Below, one piece after another: positions 25,806 to 33,538 of a DNA stretch of 53,858 nucleotides. Origin of the DNA: Methanobacteriota archaeon (lineage in GTDB: Archaea > Thermoplasmatota > Poseidoniia > Poseidoniales > Poseidoniaceae); NCBI GenBank assembly GCA_011524855.1, contig WTJK01000040.1:7641-61498 (forward strand), in the 5' to 3' direction. The notes under the pieces are model-generated. The model was not told the origin of the DNA. It searched no databases and was given only the letters and a program-made list of their open reading frames with translations. A program made the translations under genes and the position numbers. The first letter of the stretch is position 1. Every line of letters begins with the position of its first letter.

Positions 25806-28800
25806 TCAGAACTCAAGGTCGTCCAACAGGGACTGGAGTTCGGCTGAGGCAGGCGTGGGGGCGGTTTGTTGAGGTTGCGGTGGAGGCGACGCCACCACGG
25901 GCTGCTGGACCGGTTCGAGCGGCGAACCAAACGCACCCATCGGTGCTGCTGCCGCAGGGGCGGGTGCAGGCTGCGAATCAAGCCACTGTTGCCCGTAATG
26001 CTGCCACTGCTCCATGGTCCAGCCCGGCGGTAGACCGCTGGCTGGAAGCGGGGGTCCTGAGGCGTAGACCGGTTGGGCTGGCGCAGGCGTTGGCACGGCC
26101 GGGATGGACTTCACGGGTGCCGGTGGTGCAGCGCCAAAGGCAGAGGTTGCAACGGCGGGTTGGAAGCCTTGCGCTTCGAGGACCGCCATGGTGTCGTTCG
26201 ATCGGCTGCCTCGGGTGAACAGCAAGAACGCCACGAGGCCGATGATGATGAAGCCCAAGGCAAAGATGACCAGCGTCATCGTCGTGCCAAAGGTTTCGGA
26301 AACGCTTTCGAAGATGCCTTCGGGTGGGCGTTCGGCGACCGAGAAACTGAACGCCGTTTGCTTGCTTTCACCGTCGTCGTCCAAGACGGTTAAGGTCACG
26401 GTCCAGTCCCCGGGAGGCAGGTTTTGGATCGTCCAGGTGGGGCCGGTGTGGTCCGTGTCGCCCATCGTATCGCCATCGCCATCGAAATCCAGGTGGTTGC
26501 TGTCCCAACGGTACACAAGGCTGGCTTTGTCGCCTTCGGTCTCCACCGATTCCAAGGCAGACAACGTCAGGTTGTCCCCTTCCATCAGTTCGACGTCATC
26601 GGTTTCGAGGCTGATGACGGGGGTGGGGGGGAGGTTGATGACGCTGATGTTGGTGGAGGCGCTCGCCACGGCACCGTCGTCGTCGATCACGTTGACGGTG
26701 ACCCAGCGCACGCCCCGTGTGGACCACGAAGTGGACAAGACGTTCCCTTCCTCGTCGCAATCGTTGCCCCTGACACCGTCGTTGTCGCTGTCGTCCGTGC
26801 TGTCCAGGTCCCAACAAATTCTGAGGTTGGCCAGATCTGAGGCCGTGTCGTCAGCGGTCACGGTGAGGTTCAGCATTTCGTCTTCAAACACCGGGAGCGA
26901 AACCGGAAGTTGTGAGACGGTGGGCGGCACGTTGTGCACGTTGATGTAGGCCTCACGAAGTTCAGAGGTGGCGCCGTCGGCGTCGAACGCTTGAACGAGA
27001 ATGCGGTGAAGTCCGGACGTGTTCCATGCCACCGGTGAGAGGGCGGTGGTACCGACGCTCTGCACGGTCCAGTTTTCATCGTCATCGGCCGAAGGGAACC
27101 ACTGGACGATGACGGTCCCCTGGTCGTTGGCCGTGTCGCTGGCTTGGATGCCCAGCACCCCGACTTCATCTTCATCGATGTTCCAGTGACCTTCGCTGTC
27201 GGGTTGCTGCTCCTCCCCGGCGACGGTCAGCGTGGGGTAGTTCAGCGTTGGAGCCACGTTCAGCACGTCGATGGTCGTCGTGTGCGTGGTTTCTTCGCCA
27301 TCGTCGTCCGTGGCGACGGCCGTGACTTCCATGGTGCCTTCTTGGGTGGGCGTGAACGTGCAGTTGGCCTGCGTGAGGCCTTCCGAGCAGTCCAGTCCGG
27401 GCCACGACACGGTGACCTGCTGACCGGAGGGTGAGGTCGTGTCGATGTCGCTGATGTTCACGGCTTGCACCGTGATGGGGGACTCCACGTACACCGATGG
27501 GGCGTGTACGAGATCAAAGGTTGGTGCACGGTTGAGGATTTCAATCTCCACCGAAAGGTCGTCGATGTCCAATTCTTCATCGATGACGAGGACGTTGACC
27601 GTCCACATGCCGCTGTCGGACCAGTTCCACTGCGTCCAGCAACCAGGTGCTTCAATCACCTCGACCAGGCCGGGTCGCGACTCGATCTCAAAGCGGCATT
27701 CAACCGACCCACCGTCTTCATCGAAGCTCCCGGTGGCATTGAGGGTGACGTTCTCGTAGGTGTAGAGCGGGTCGTCGGTGGTGAGGTTGCCCGTCGGGGC
27801 TCGTCCGATGAACACCGCTACGGCGCCGTCGTTGTTGGAGCGGTTGGCGTCGGCCGTGACGTTCTCGTCGGGGTCCACTTCAAACATGAGGGAAGCGGTG
27901 CCGATGGGCATGGCCGGTGGCACGGTCCAATTGACCAACACCCGCTGTTCAGCGTAAGGTTCCACCTCGGCCATCTCATAACGTGCCACGGTGCCGTCAG
28001 GCGTTTCAACCTCCATCACGGTGGCTGGAGCGGTCAAAACACCGCGATTTTGAGCAGGCAACGAGAACGTCAGGACATCACCCGGTAGGGCGTTGTAGCC
28101 GATGGCTGCGCCCAGGGTGCTGGTGATGCCTCCACGGGTGCGCTCGACGATGACCGAAGCGGACTGTGCGATGAGGTCAACGCCCACGACGTTGAGGTCC
28201 TGGACCACGGTGGCGGTGCCCACGATTTTGTTCACCGGGTCGTACACCACCACGCCGTTGCTGGTGTGGTCGTCGCTGGCGGCGGTGTCGTCGGTTTGGC
28301 TTGAGACGTTCAGTCCAATTTGAGCTTGGCCGTTGTTGTCCGTGGTGGGGTTGAGGATGGTGTTGGCCACCTCGTAGCGCAACTGCAGATTGGTGTTCTT
28401 GACCGGCAACGGCGGTGCACTGGCGATGCTGTAGTCGATGTAGATCTGCTCCACGGCATCGGGGAGGGTGGCCAGCGTACCGGTCGTCACCTCCAGGACG
28501 GTGTTGCGTCCACCAGCGTCCGAGGCCGGGTCGACGCCGTTGGAGTCCGCAGGCGTGTAGGTTTTCAGGATCCAATCGATGGTGAAGCCGGCAGGGTTGA
28601 TGACACGGTTCCACACCGTCCCACGGACTTCGGGACAGTACCAGTTGAAGCCCACGTTTACGCCGGTGGCGTTCCATTCCGAAATCTTGTACGAGTCGTC
28701 GCAACCCGTGTACTGCGGTGTGTCGCCGTCTTCGGTGGGTGCACCAGCTTTCACCACTTGCCACGAGTTGTTTTCTGCGGTGGTCGCGTTGAACAACGAG

Positions 28801-29477
28801 GGGTCGAAGTAATCCGATGTACCGTTGACAACCGTTTCGGTTTGAAACGACATGGACCATTGGTCACCGTTTCGCATTGGAAAGTCGTGACGCTCTTTGG
28901 CGGGCGTGTAGAGGTTCGTGAAGTCAATATCACCAAGGTCCTGTTTGAGCCAATTTTGGGGGAATCCGAAAAAGCACGGAACAAAGTCAACGCCAAGGTA
29001 GAACGAGGAATTCATGAGGCCAAGGTCGCGTACTCGCATGAGGTCAAGGCCCCTGTATTCAATGTCAATGCGACCGTTGGTGGGGGTGCCGTCGACCTCG
29101 ATCGTTGCGCCACAGTTGGTGTTGGAATTGGCGCTCGTGAAATCCCCGGCAATGGTCACCTCATAGGCCAACACGGTTTGCCCTGTTGTGTCGGTCGTGT
29201 AGACGATGTCCGTCACTTCGTTGGCGGTGTCGCCGGTCAACGTGTTCAGGCTGGCCGAGACGTTGGCTTGCGCCAGCAGCGTGGCGATGTCAAATTGGGT
29301 TTCGTAGACCCACTCGTCTCCGACTCGGTACGCTGGGACATCAACCGTGGTTGACGAACCGCTCGACGCCATGGGCGCGAAGGGAGGATTGAGCAGGCGT
29401 TCGCCCACGGCAGCGTGGACGGAGGCACCCATCAAGAGCCCGAGCACCAGCACTGGCAAGAGGGATCTGCGGTTCAT
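25806..29477 (-). CDS. Giant PKD/Ig-repeat surface protein with C-terminal TM anchor
   Basis: 1223 aa. A signal peptide (~1-23) is followed by a large N-terminal domain. A CARDB-like segment lies near residues ~480-560. Then come four or five PKD-like units carrying repeated markers (DEDGGSVECRFEI, DDDGEETTHTTTIDVLNVAPT, NVPPTVSQLP, DDDGAVASASTNISVINLPPTP). A TM helix lies at ~1062-1084. The cytosolic tail is Pro/Ala-rich, contains GWTMEQWQHYGQQWLD, and ends in SLLDDLEF. The extracellular part is Asp/Glu-rich with many N-x-S/T sequons, so it is probably N-glycosylated. It could be an S-layer or adhesion component. The adjacent sepF-like gene hints at a link with division, which is inference. 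Confidence 0.88.
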   Translation of the reverse strand: MNRRSLLPVLVLGLLMGASVHAAVGERLLNPPFAPMASSGSSTTVDVPAYRVGDEWVYETQFDIATLLAQANVSASLNTLTGDTANEVTDIVYTTDTTGQTVLAYEVTIAGDFTSANSNTNCGATIEVDGTPTNGRIDIEYRGLDLMRVRDLGLMNSSFYLGVDFVPCFFGFPQNWLKQDLGDIDFTNLYTPAKERHDFPMRNGDQWSMSFQTETVVNGTSDYFDPSLFNATTAENNSWQVVKAGAPTEDGDTPQYTGCDDSYKISEWNATGVNVGFNWYCPEVRGTVWNRVINPAGFTIDWILKTYTPADSNGVDPASDAGGRNTVLEVTTGTLATLPDAVEQIYIDYSIASAPPLPVKNTNLQLRYEVANTILNPTTDNNGQAQIGLNVSSQTDDTAASDDHTSNGVVVYDPVNKIVGTATVVQDLNVVGVDLIAQSASVIVERTRGGITSTLGAAIGYNALPGDVLTFSLPAQNRGVLTAPATVMEVETPDGTVARYEMAEVEPYAEQRVLVNWTVPPAMPIGTASLMFEVDPDENVTADANRSNNDGAVAVFIGRAPTGNLTTDDPLYTYENVTLNATGSFDEDGGSVECRFEIESRPGLVEVIEAPGCWTQWNWSDSGMWTVNVLVIDEELDIDDLSVEIEILNRAPTFDLVHAPSVYVESPITVQAVNISDIDTTSPSGQQVTVSWPGLDCSEGLTQANCTFTPTQEGTMEVTAVATDDDGEETTHTTTIDVLNVAPTLNYPTLTVAGEEQQPDSEGHWNIDEDEVGVLGIQASDTANDQGTVIVQWFPSADDDENWTVQSVGTTALSPVAWNTSGLHRILVQAFDADGATSELREAYINVHNVPPTVSQLPVSLPVFEDEMLNLTVTADDTASDLANLRICWDLDSTDDSDNDGVRGNDCDEEGNVLSTSWSTRGVRWVTVNVIDDDGAVASASTNISVINLPPTPVISLETDDVELMEGDNLTLSALESVETEGDKASLVYRWDSNHLDFDGDGDTMGDTDHTGPTWTIQNLPPGDWTVTLTVLDDDGESKQTAFSFSVAERPPEGIFESVSETFGTTMTLVIFALGFIIIGLVAFLLFTRGSRSNDTMAVLEAQGFQPAVATSAFGAAPPAPVKSIPAVPTPAPAQPVYASGPPLPASGLPPGWTMEQWQHYGQQWLDSQPAPAPAAAAPMGAFGSPLEPVQQPVVASPPPQPQQTAPTPASAELQSLLDDLEF

Positions 29478-29497
29478 GGTTGCAGGTGGGTGTCCTG

Positions 29498-29507
29498 CTA
29501 CAAAAGG
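29498..29507 (-). promoter_or_regulatory. TATA-like box of the giant PKD protein
   Basis: CCTTTTGTAG on the minus strand, centred 26 nt before the ATG at 29477. The upstream TTTCC makes a shape like the TBP promoter (ATTCCTTTTATATA), consistent with BRE plus TATA of a leaderless mRNA. The U-rich transcript of this stretch could also end tbp transcription. Confidence 0.55.
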
Positions 29508-29561
29508 AAACGCACGGTGGCCAATGCGCCATGGCGACGCAACAGCAGCGAATCAGCGGGC

Positions 29562-30176
29562 TCAGAGCAGGTCGGCGAGTTCGTCCTTGATGATCTCCAC
29601 GGCTTCGAGGATCTCGTCCTTGTGGCGAGCACCGGTGATGACCATCTTGCCGGAGCCGAAGATGAGGCAGACCACCTTGGGGTCGTCGAGCCGGTAGATG
29701 AGGCCGGGGAATTGCTCGGGCTCGTACTCAACCTTGTCAAACGGCAGGTGGAACGTCAAGTGGTTCAAGTTGAGCTTACGGGGCACACCGGCTTGGGGCT
29801 CGCCGGTGAACTTGTCGACACCGTCGTAGTCCTCGGGGTAGTGAAGGGCGTAGGTGGCGACCATGTTCTGCACCTCAATGGTGACGTCTTCGAGGTCCCA
29901 GGTTTCGATGCCTGCGGATCGCAGGTCCTTGATCATGCGGTCAATGCCGGTGTGGATGTTGTCCTCGTCCTTTCCACCGGTGCACACGGCACGGCCGGAG
30001 CGGAACATCAGAATGGCCAGCTTGGGTTCGGTGACGCGGTAGACCACACCGGGAAATTGCTCGGGTTCGTATTCGCAGTTCAACTGGATGGCGATGTCGG
30101 GCAGGTCGAGTTCTTCGGCAACGCGGGTGCTGGCGACAACGTTCACGACGGTGAGGCGCTCTTCATCGGTGGTCAT
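29562..30176 (-). CDS. tbp: TATA-binding protein (TBP)
   Basis: 204 aa, somewhat longer than usual archaeal TBP (about 180-190). The two pseudo-repeats are clear: EYEPEQFPGVVYRVTEPKLA with FRSGRAVCTGGK in repeat 1, and EYEPEQFPGLIYRLDDPKVV with FGSGKMVITGAR in repeat 2. It binds promoter TATA boxes and recruits TFB and RNA polymerase. Repeat 2 carries an extra stretch of about 20 residues (from HYPEDYDGVDKF to QAGVP) between its first strand and first helix, absent from repeat 1. The ATG at 30176 is chosen because homology begins there and a strong TATA box lies 27 nt upstream. No acidic C-terminal tail is present. Confidence 0.97.
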   Translation of the reverse strand: MTTDEERLTVVNVVASTRVAEELDLPDIAIQLNCEYEPEQFPGVVYRVTEPKLAILMFRSGRAVCTGGKDEDNIHTGIDRMIKDLRSAGIETWDLEDVTIEVQNMVATYALHYPEDYDGVDKFTGEPQAGVPRKLNLNHLTFHLPFDKVEYEPEQFPGLIYRLDDPKVVCLIFGSGKMVITGARHKDEILEAVEIIKDELADLL

Positions 30177-30198
30177 ATAAAAGCCGAAACGGGCCGAG

Positions 30199-30209
30199 TA
30201 TATAAAAGG
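30199..30209 (-). promoter_or_regulatory. TATA box of tbp, leaderless promoter
   Basis: CCTTTTATATA on the minus strand, the best TATA box in the window. It is centred 27 nt upstream of the tbp ATG at 30176, so transcription would start at or next to the start codon. Autoregulation by TBP is possible but only inferred. Confidence 0.75.
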
Positions 30210-30337
30210 AATTTCGGCATTGTACCACCTCGCCAAGCGTCCACTTGTCAAGTTCCATGAGCTGTCGTTCCGGTGATTGCCTTCCCTTGGCGACCACCCT
30301 GGCTGAAACTCGATCGGAAGATGTCTCAAGCGTTCGT

Positions 30338-30356
30338 CCAACGCTGCGAGCGTTGG
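30338..30356. other. Perfect 8-bp hairpin after the mevalonate kinase stop
   Basis: CCAACGCT-GCG-AGCGTTGG is a perfect inverted repeat with a 3-nt loop, lying 6 bp downstream of the mevalonate kinase stop. It sits in the 186-bp gap between that gene and tbp, the longest non-coding gap in the window. No U-tract follows on the minus strand, so it is not a classical terminator. The rest of the gap holds the tbp promoter and nothing else I can name. Confidence 0.45.
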
Positions 30357-30362
30357 CGCAAA

Positions 30363-31349
30363 TCATGCATCAAGCCATGATGCTTCGGCGCCATGGTTGC
30401 CGAGGGTCGTGATCATGGCGGTCCCTCCCGCCGCTTCAATCGCTTCTGCTGTGGCTTCGGGGTCTCGGGTGAGGGCCATCATGCACCCGCCGCCGCCCGC
30501 TCCGGTTAATTTCACACCCAGCGAGGTAGGAGATGCGGCGTCGATCAGCCGTTCCAGGGCCTCTGAGGACACACCAAGGCTTCGAAGGACGATGTGATTC
30601 TCGGTCATGGCGTGCCCAACGGCCTCTGCGTCGCCCGCTTTCAAGGCCGCAAGGCCGCGTCGTGTGATGGCCTCGATGGCGCCGATGGCTTGCCGCTGTT
30701 CGGGATGTTGAGCGAACCGCTCCGCAAGCTGTTGGACTTGCCTGGCCGTGGGTGCGTGAACGCCGGTGTTGCCGATGACGAGGTGAACCCCTCCGAGTTC
30801 AGCCGAGAGGCTGTGAATCGACCAGGTCACGGTCCCCTCCGAGGTGTCCAATGAACGGTCGTACCGGTGGATGAGGTCCTCCTCTTTTCGGTTGGACAAG
30901 ACCACCAAACCGCCGAGCAAACTCGTTGAGGTGTCCATCGGCGAGGCACGGCCGTGCTGTGCATCGGCTTCAGCGAGGTGGGCCCATCGCCCTGCTTCGT
31001 CTTCGGAAACGGATCGGTCGGTCATCCGTTCCAAACTGCGCAAAAACGCTGCACTCAGCGCAGCGCTGGACCCCAGGCCTGAAGCAGGCGGCAACGCACC
31101 ACCCACCACGACGTCCATCGGTTTCAGGCCGTCCACGCCGCCCCAACGGTCCATCAGTGACACGATGTGTGGATGTTTCGCAGCATGGAGCGCCATGCCG
31201 TTGACGGTCCACGCCGTCGAGGGTGTCAACGTCAGGGTCATCCGTTGCTCAATGGCGACGGCGACGGCCGGTGCGCCGTAGACCACGGCATGCTCTCCGA
31301 ACAAGATGCACTTTCCCGGGGCGGTGGCGAACACCCCGCGCTGAACCAT
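30363..31349 (-). CDS. mvk: Mevalonate kinase
   Basis: 328 aa, GHMP kinase family. It phosphorylates mevalonate in the isoprenoid (archaeal lipid) pathway. The start APGKCILFGEHAVVYG is the diagnostic mevalonate kinase N-terminus. The ATP-binding GHMP motif is PPASGLGSSAALSAAF, and the C-terminal KLTGAGGGGCMMAL completes the fold. The ATG at 31349 is chosen over longer frames because homology starts there and a TATA-like box lies 25 nt upstream. Confidence 0.95.
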   Translation of the reverse strand: MVQRGVFATAPGKCILFGEHAVVYGAPAVAVAIEQRMTLTLTPSTAWTVNGMALHAAKHPHIVSLMDRWGGVDGLKPMDVVVGGALPPASGLGSSAALSAAFLRSLERMTDRSVSEDEAGRWAHLAEADAQHGRASPMDTSTSLLGGLVVLSNRKEEDLIHRYDRSLDTSEGTVTWSIHSLSAELGGVHLVIGNTGVHAPTARQVQQLAERFAQHPEQRQAIGAIEAITRRGLAALKAGDAEAVGHAMTENHIVLRSLGVSSEALERLIDAASPTSLGVKLTGAGGGGCMMALTRDPEATAEAIEAAGGTAMITTLGNHGAEASWLDA

Positions 31350-31369
31350 GCCTTGACCTGAGGTTCGGA

Positions 31370-31377
31370 CCTTATGT
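31370..31377 (-). promoter_or_regulatory. TATA-like box of mevalonate kinase
   Basis: ACATAAGG on the minus strand, centred 25 nt before the ATG at 31349, within the 125-bp divergent gap shared with the Fe-S oxidoreductase gene. Confidence 0.45.
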
Positions 31378-31464
31378 CCCTTCGCCCTCATCGCCCGCTT
31401 CCGAGGGAACTTGACGGTGCATTGAAGGAGCGCCGTTGTTTGGAAGGAACTGCGCAACAGCGTC

Positions 31465-31471
31465 AGGTGAT
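31465..31471 (+). promoter_or_regulatory. Shine-Dalgarno site deciding the Fe-S oxidoreductase start
   Basis: AGGTGAT, complementary to the usual archaeal 16S rRNA 3' end, lies 3 nt before the ATG at 31475. It supports that start over the in-frame ATG at 31436, which has no such site. Confidence 0.55.
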
Positions 31472-31474
31472 GAC

Positions 31475-33529
31475 ATGGAGCACCCTTTGTTCATGGACTA
31501 CGGCCCCGTTCCAGGTTGGGCCATCCTTTTGGTATTGTTCGGCGTATCGGGCGGTTTTTTCCTCTACCAGGTGGTCAAAGCCACCCGGCTGGTGATGCTC
31601 GGACGCCCGGAAGACCGGTTTGACAACTGGGGCGCTCGAATCAAGGAAGTGCTCGTTGGCTGGCTCGGCCAAAAGAAAGTCCTCCAGGACCGAATCGCAG
31701 GTGGCATTCACGTGCTCATGTTCTGGGGATTCCTGATGCTCTCCACCGACATGTTTGACCTCGCCAGTGGCAACAAGTTCTCGCACGATGTGCTGCCCGA
31801 TTTGCTGCGAGGACCATGGAACCTCATGGTGGAGGTTGGCTACACGATTGCCTTTGTGGGCTGCGTGCTGGCGCTGGTGCGACGGGTCGTGTTCACGCCA
31901 GAGAAACTCAAGGGCAAATCGCAGCTCGAGGGCAACGTCATTTTGTTGCTTATCATGACCATCACCACCACATCCTTTGTGGTTGAAGCCGGTGAGGCGG
32001 GTGTTTCGGCCACATGGGAACCCATTGGGCATTGGGTGGCTGCCACCTTGGTGCCGTCAACGGCGGTCGTGGTGGCTGCGTATTGGGCGCACATGCTGGC
32101 CATTTGCGTCTTTTTGTTCCTGATTCCCTTGTCCAAGCACATGCACTTGGTGATGGCCTTCCCCAACGTGTTCTTCCACGATCTGCGGCCCATGGCCACC
32201 ATGGAACCCTTGGCTCGGGGCTCCGATGGAAAAGCGGTGCTGCTCGACGAGTTGGACGTGGAATCCTTCGGTGCCGTGAACTACACCGATTTCACGTGGA
32301 GGGACCTCATTGACGGTTGGGCCTGCACGTCGTGCGCCCGTTGCCAGGACGTGTGCCCTGCTTACGCCAGCGGCAAGGACCTCAACCCCATGCAGATCAT
32401 TCACGATGTCCGTCACTACGCCAACGACAACGTGACCACCTTGATGGCCGGTGAGACGCCCGAACAGGACATCATTGCCCGCTTTGGTGAGTCCTCCATC
32501 TGGGCCTGCACCACCTGCCATGCGTGTGTTGAGGCCTGCCCCATCTACATCGACCATGTTCCCAAACTCACGGACGCCCGTCGCCACATCATGATGGAGC
32601 GCATGGAATTTGACGCATCGGTTGAAGACACCGTGTTGCCGCTCATGGCCACCATTGAGAACCTTGAATCCGATTCCAACCCCTACGGCCTCCCTGCACA
32701 CGAGCGCGGCGAGTGGGCGGAAGGCTTGGACGTGAAGGTCGCTGAACCGGCCGAATACATCTACTTCGCAGGCTGCGCTGCGTCCTTTGACGAGCGCAAC
32801 AAGAAAGTGGCTCGCGACACGATCAGCATCATGAAAGAGGCCGGCCTTGATGTCGGTATCCTCGGCATGCAAGAAGGCTGCAGCGGTGACGCCGCTCGGC
32901 GGGCAGGCAACGAGTACTTGTTCCAGATGCTGGCAGAAACCAACTTGGCGACCTTTGAAGAGATTGGCGTCAAGAAAATCGTCGCTTCGTGCCCGCACTG
33001 CTTCCACACGCTGGGGAAGGAGTACAAGGACTACGGCGGCGAAGACATCGAAGTCATGCACCACTCGCAACTCATCAACCACCTCCAACAGGAAGGCAAG
33101 TTGCCTCAACCCAAGCACGACGGTTCGGTGACCTACCACGACCCCTGTTACCTGGGGCGCATCGGAGGAGAGCTCGAGGCGCCTCGGCAAGCCATCGGCG
33201 GCGTGGATGTCGAAGCCGATCGTCACGGACGTGAGTCCTTTTGCTGCGGTGCAGGCGGGGCACAAATGTGGATGGAGGAACACGTCGACGAGGGGTACGA
33301 CCGCGTCAACGTCATTCGGTCCAAGGAACTCGCCAACACCGGTGCTGATACCGTTGCCGTGGGTTGTCCCTTCTGTTCAACCATGGTGACCGATGGCCTG
33401 AGTGCCATCGGTGCAGAGATGGATGTGAAGGACATCGCAGAACTCGTATGGGAGCAAATCAAGGCCAACGACGCGAAAATTGAGGCCAAGAAAACAGCCA
33501 CGGAATCCGCCGACCTCGCCGAAGCATGA
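31475..33529 (+). CDS. Membrane heme b/Fe-S oxidoreductase, EtfD/EMO-like (HdrDE-related)
   Basis: 684 aa. The N-terminal ~240 residues hold five or six TM helices of the NarI/HdrE gamma type, with His candidates for heme b in GGIHVLMFWG and SKHMHLVMAF. Two 4Fe-4S motifs follow: CTSCARCQDVCPAY and CTTCHACVEACPIY. Two CCG (HdrD-type) domains come last. The second is canonical (ESFCCGAGG with GCPFC); the first reads EGCSGDAARRAGNEYLF. This layout matches bacterial EtfD/EMO proteins, which pass electrons from electron-transfer flavoprotein (fatty acid or amino acid oxidation) to menaquinone. It is not the CoB-CoM reductase of methanogens, since HdrE is fused here and no methanogenesis genes are seen. 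The ETF partner is not in the window. Confidence 0.85.
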   Translation: MEHPLFMDYGPVPGWAILLVLFGVSGGFFLYQVVKATRLVMLGRPEDRFDNWGARIKEVLVGWLGQKKVLQDRIAGGIHVLMFWGFLMLSTDMFDLASGNKFSHDVLPDLLRGPWNLMVEVGYTIAFVGCVLALVRRVVFTPEKLKGKSQLEGNVILLLIMTITTTSFVVEAGEAGVSATWEPIGHWVAATLVPSTAVVVAAYWAHMLAICVFLFLIPLSKHMHLVMAFPNVFFHDLRPMATMEPLARGSDGKAVLLDELDVESFGAVNYTDFTWRDLIDGWACTSCARCQDVCPAYASGKDLNPMQIIHDVRHYANDNVTTLMAGETPEQDIIARFGESSIWACTTCHACVEACPIYIDHVPKLTDARRHIMMERMEFDASVEDTVLPLMATIENLESDSNPYGLPAHERGEWAEGLDVKVAEPAEYIYFAGCAASFDERNKKVARDTISIMKEAGLDVGILGMQEGCSGDAARRAGNEYLFQMLAETNLATFEEIGVKKIVASCPHCFHTLGKEYKDYGGEDIEVMHHSQLINHLQQEGKLPQPKHDGSVTYHDPCYLGRIGGELEAPRQAIGGVDVEADRHGRESFCCGAGGAQMWMEEHVDEGYDRVNVIRSKELANTGADTVAVGCPFCSTMVTDGLSAIGAEMDVKDIAELVWEQIKANDAKIEAKKTATESADLAEA

Positions 33530-33538
33530 GGTGGCACC

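Noticed and set aside
28320-29354. A 344-codon plus-strand frame
   Set aside because: Antisense to the PKD surface protein; no domain or start signal.
32057-33283. A 408-codon minus-strand frame
   Set aside because: It is antisense to the Fe-S oxidoreductase, whose cysteine motifs show the real strand.
31475-33529. Methanogen heterodisulfide reductase HdrDE
   Set aside because: Domains are shared, but fusion order, the GCSGD variant and the absence of methanogenesis genes fit EtfD/EMO-type proteins better.
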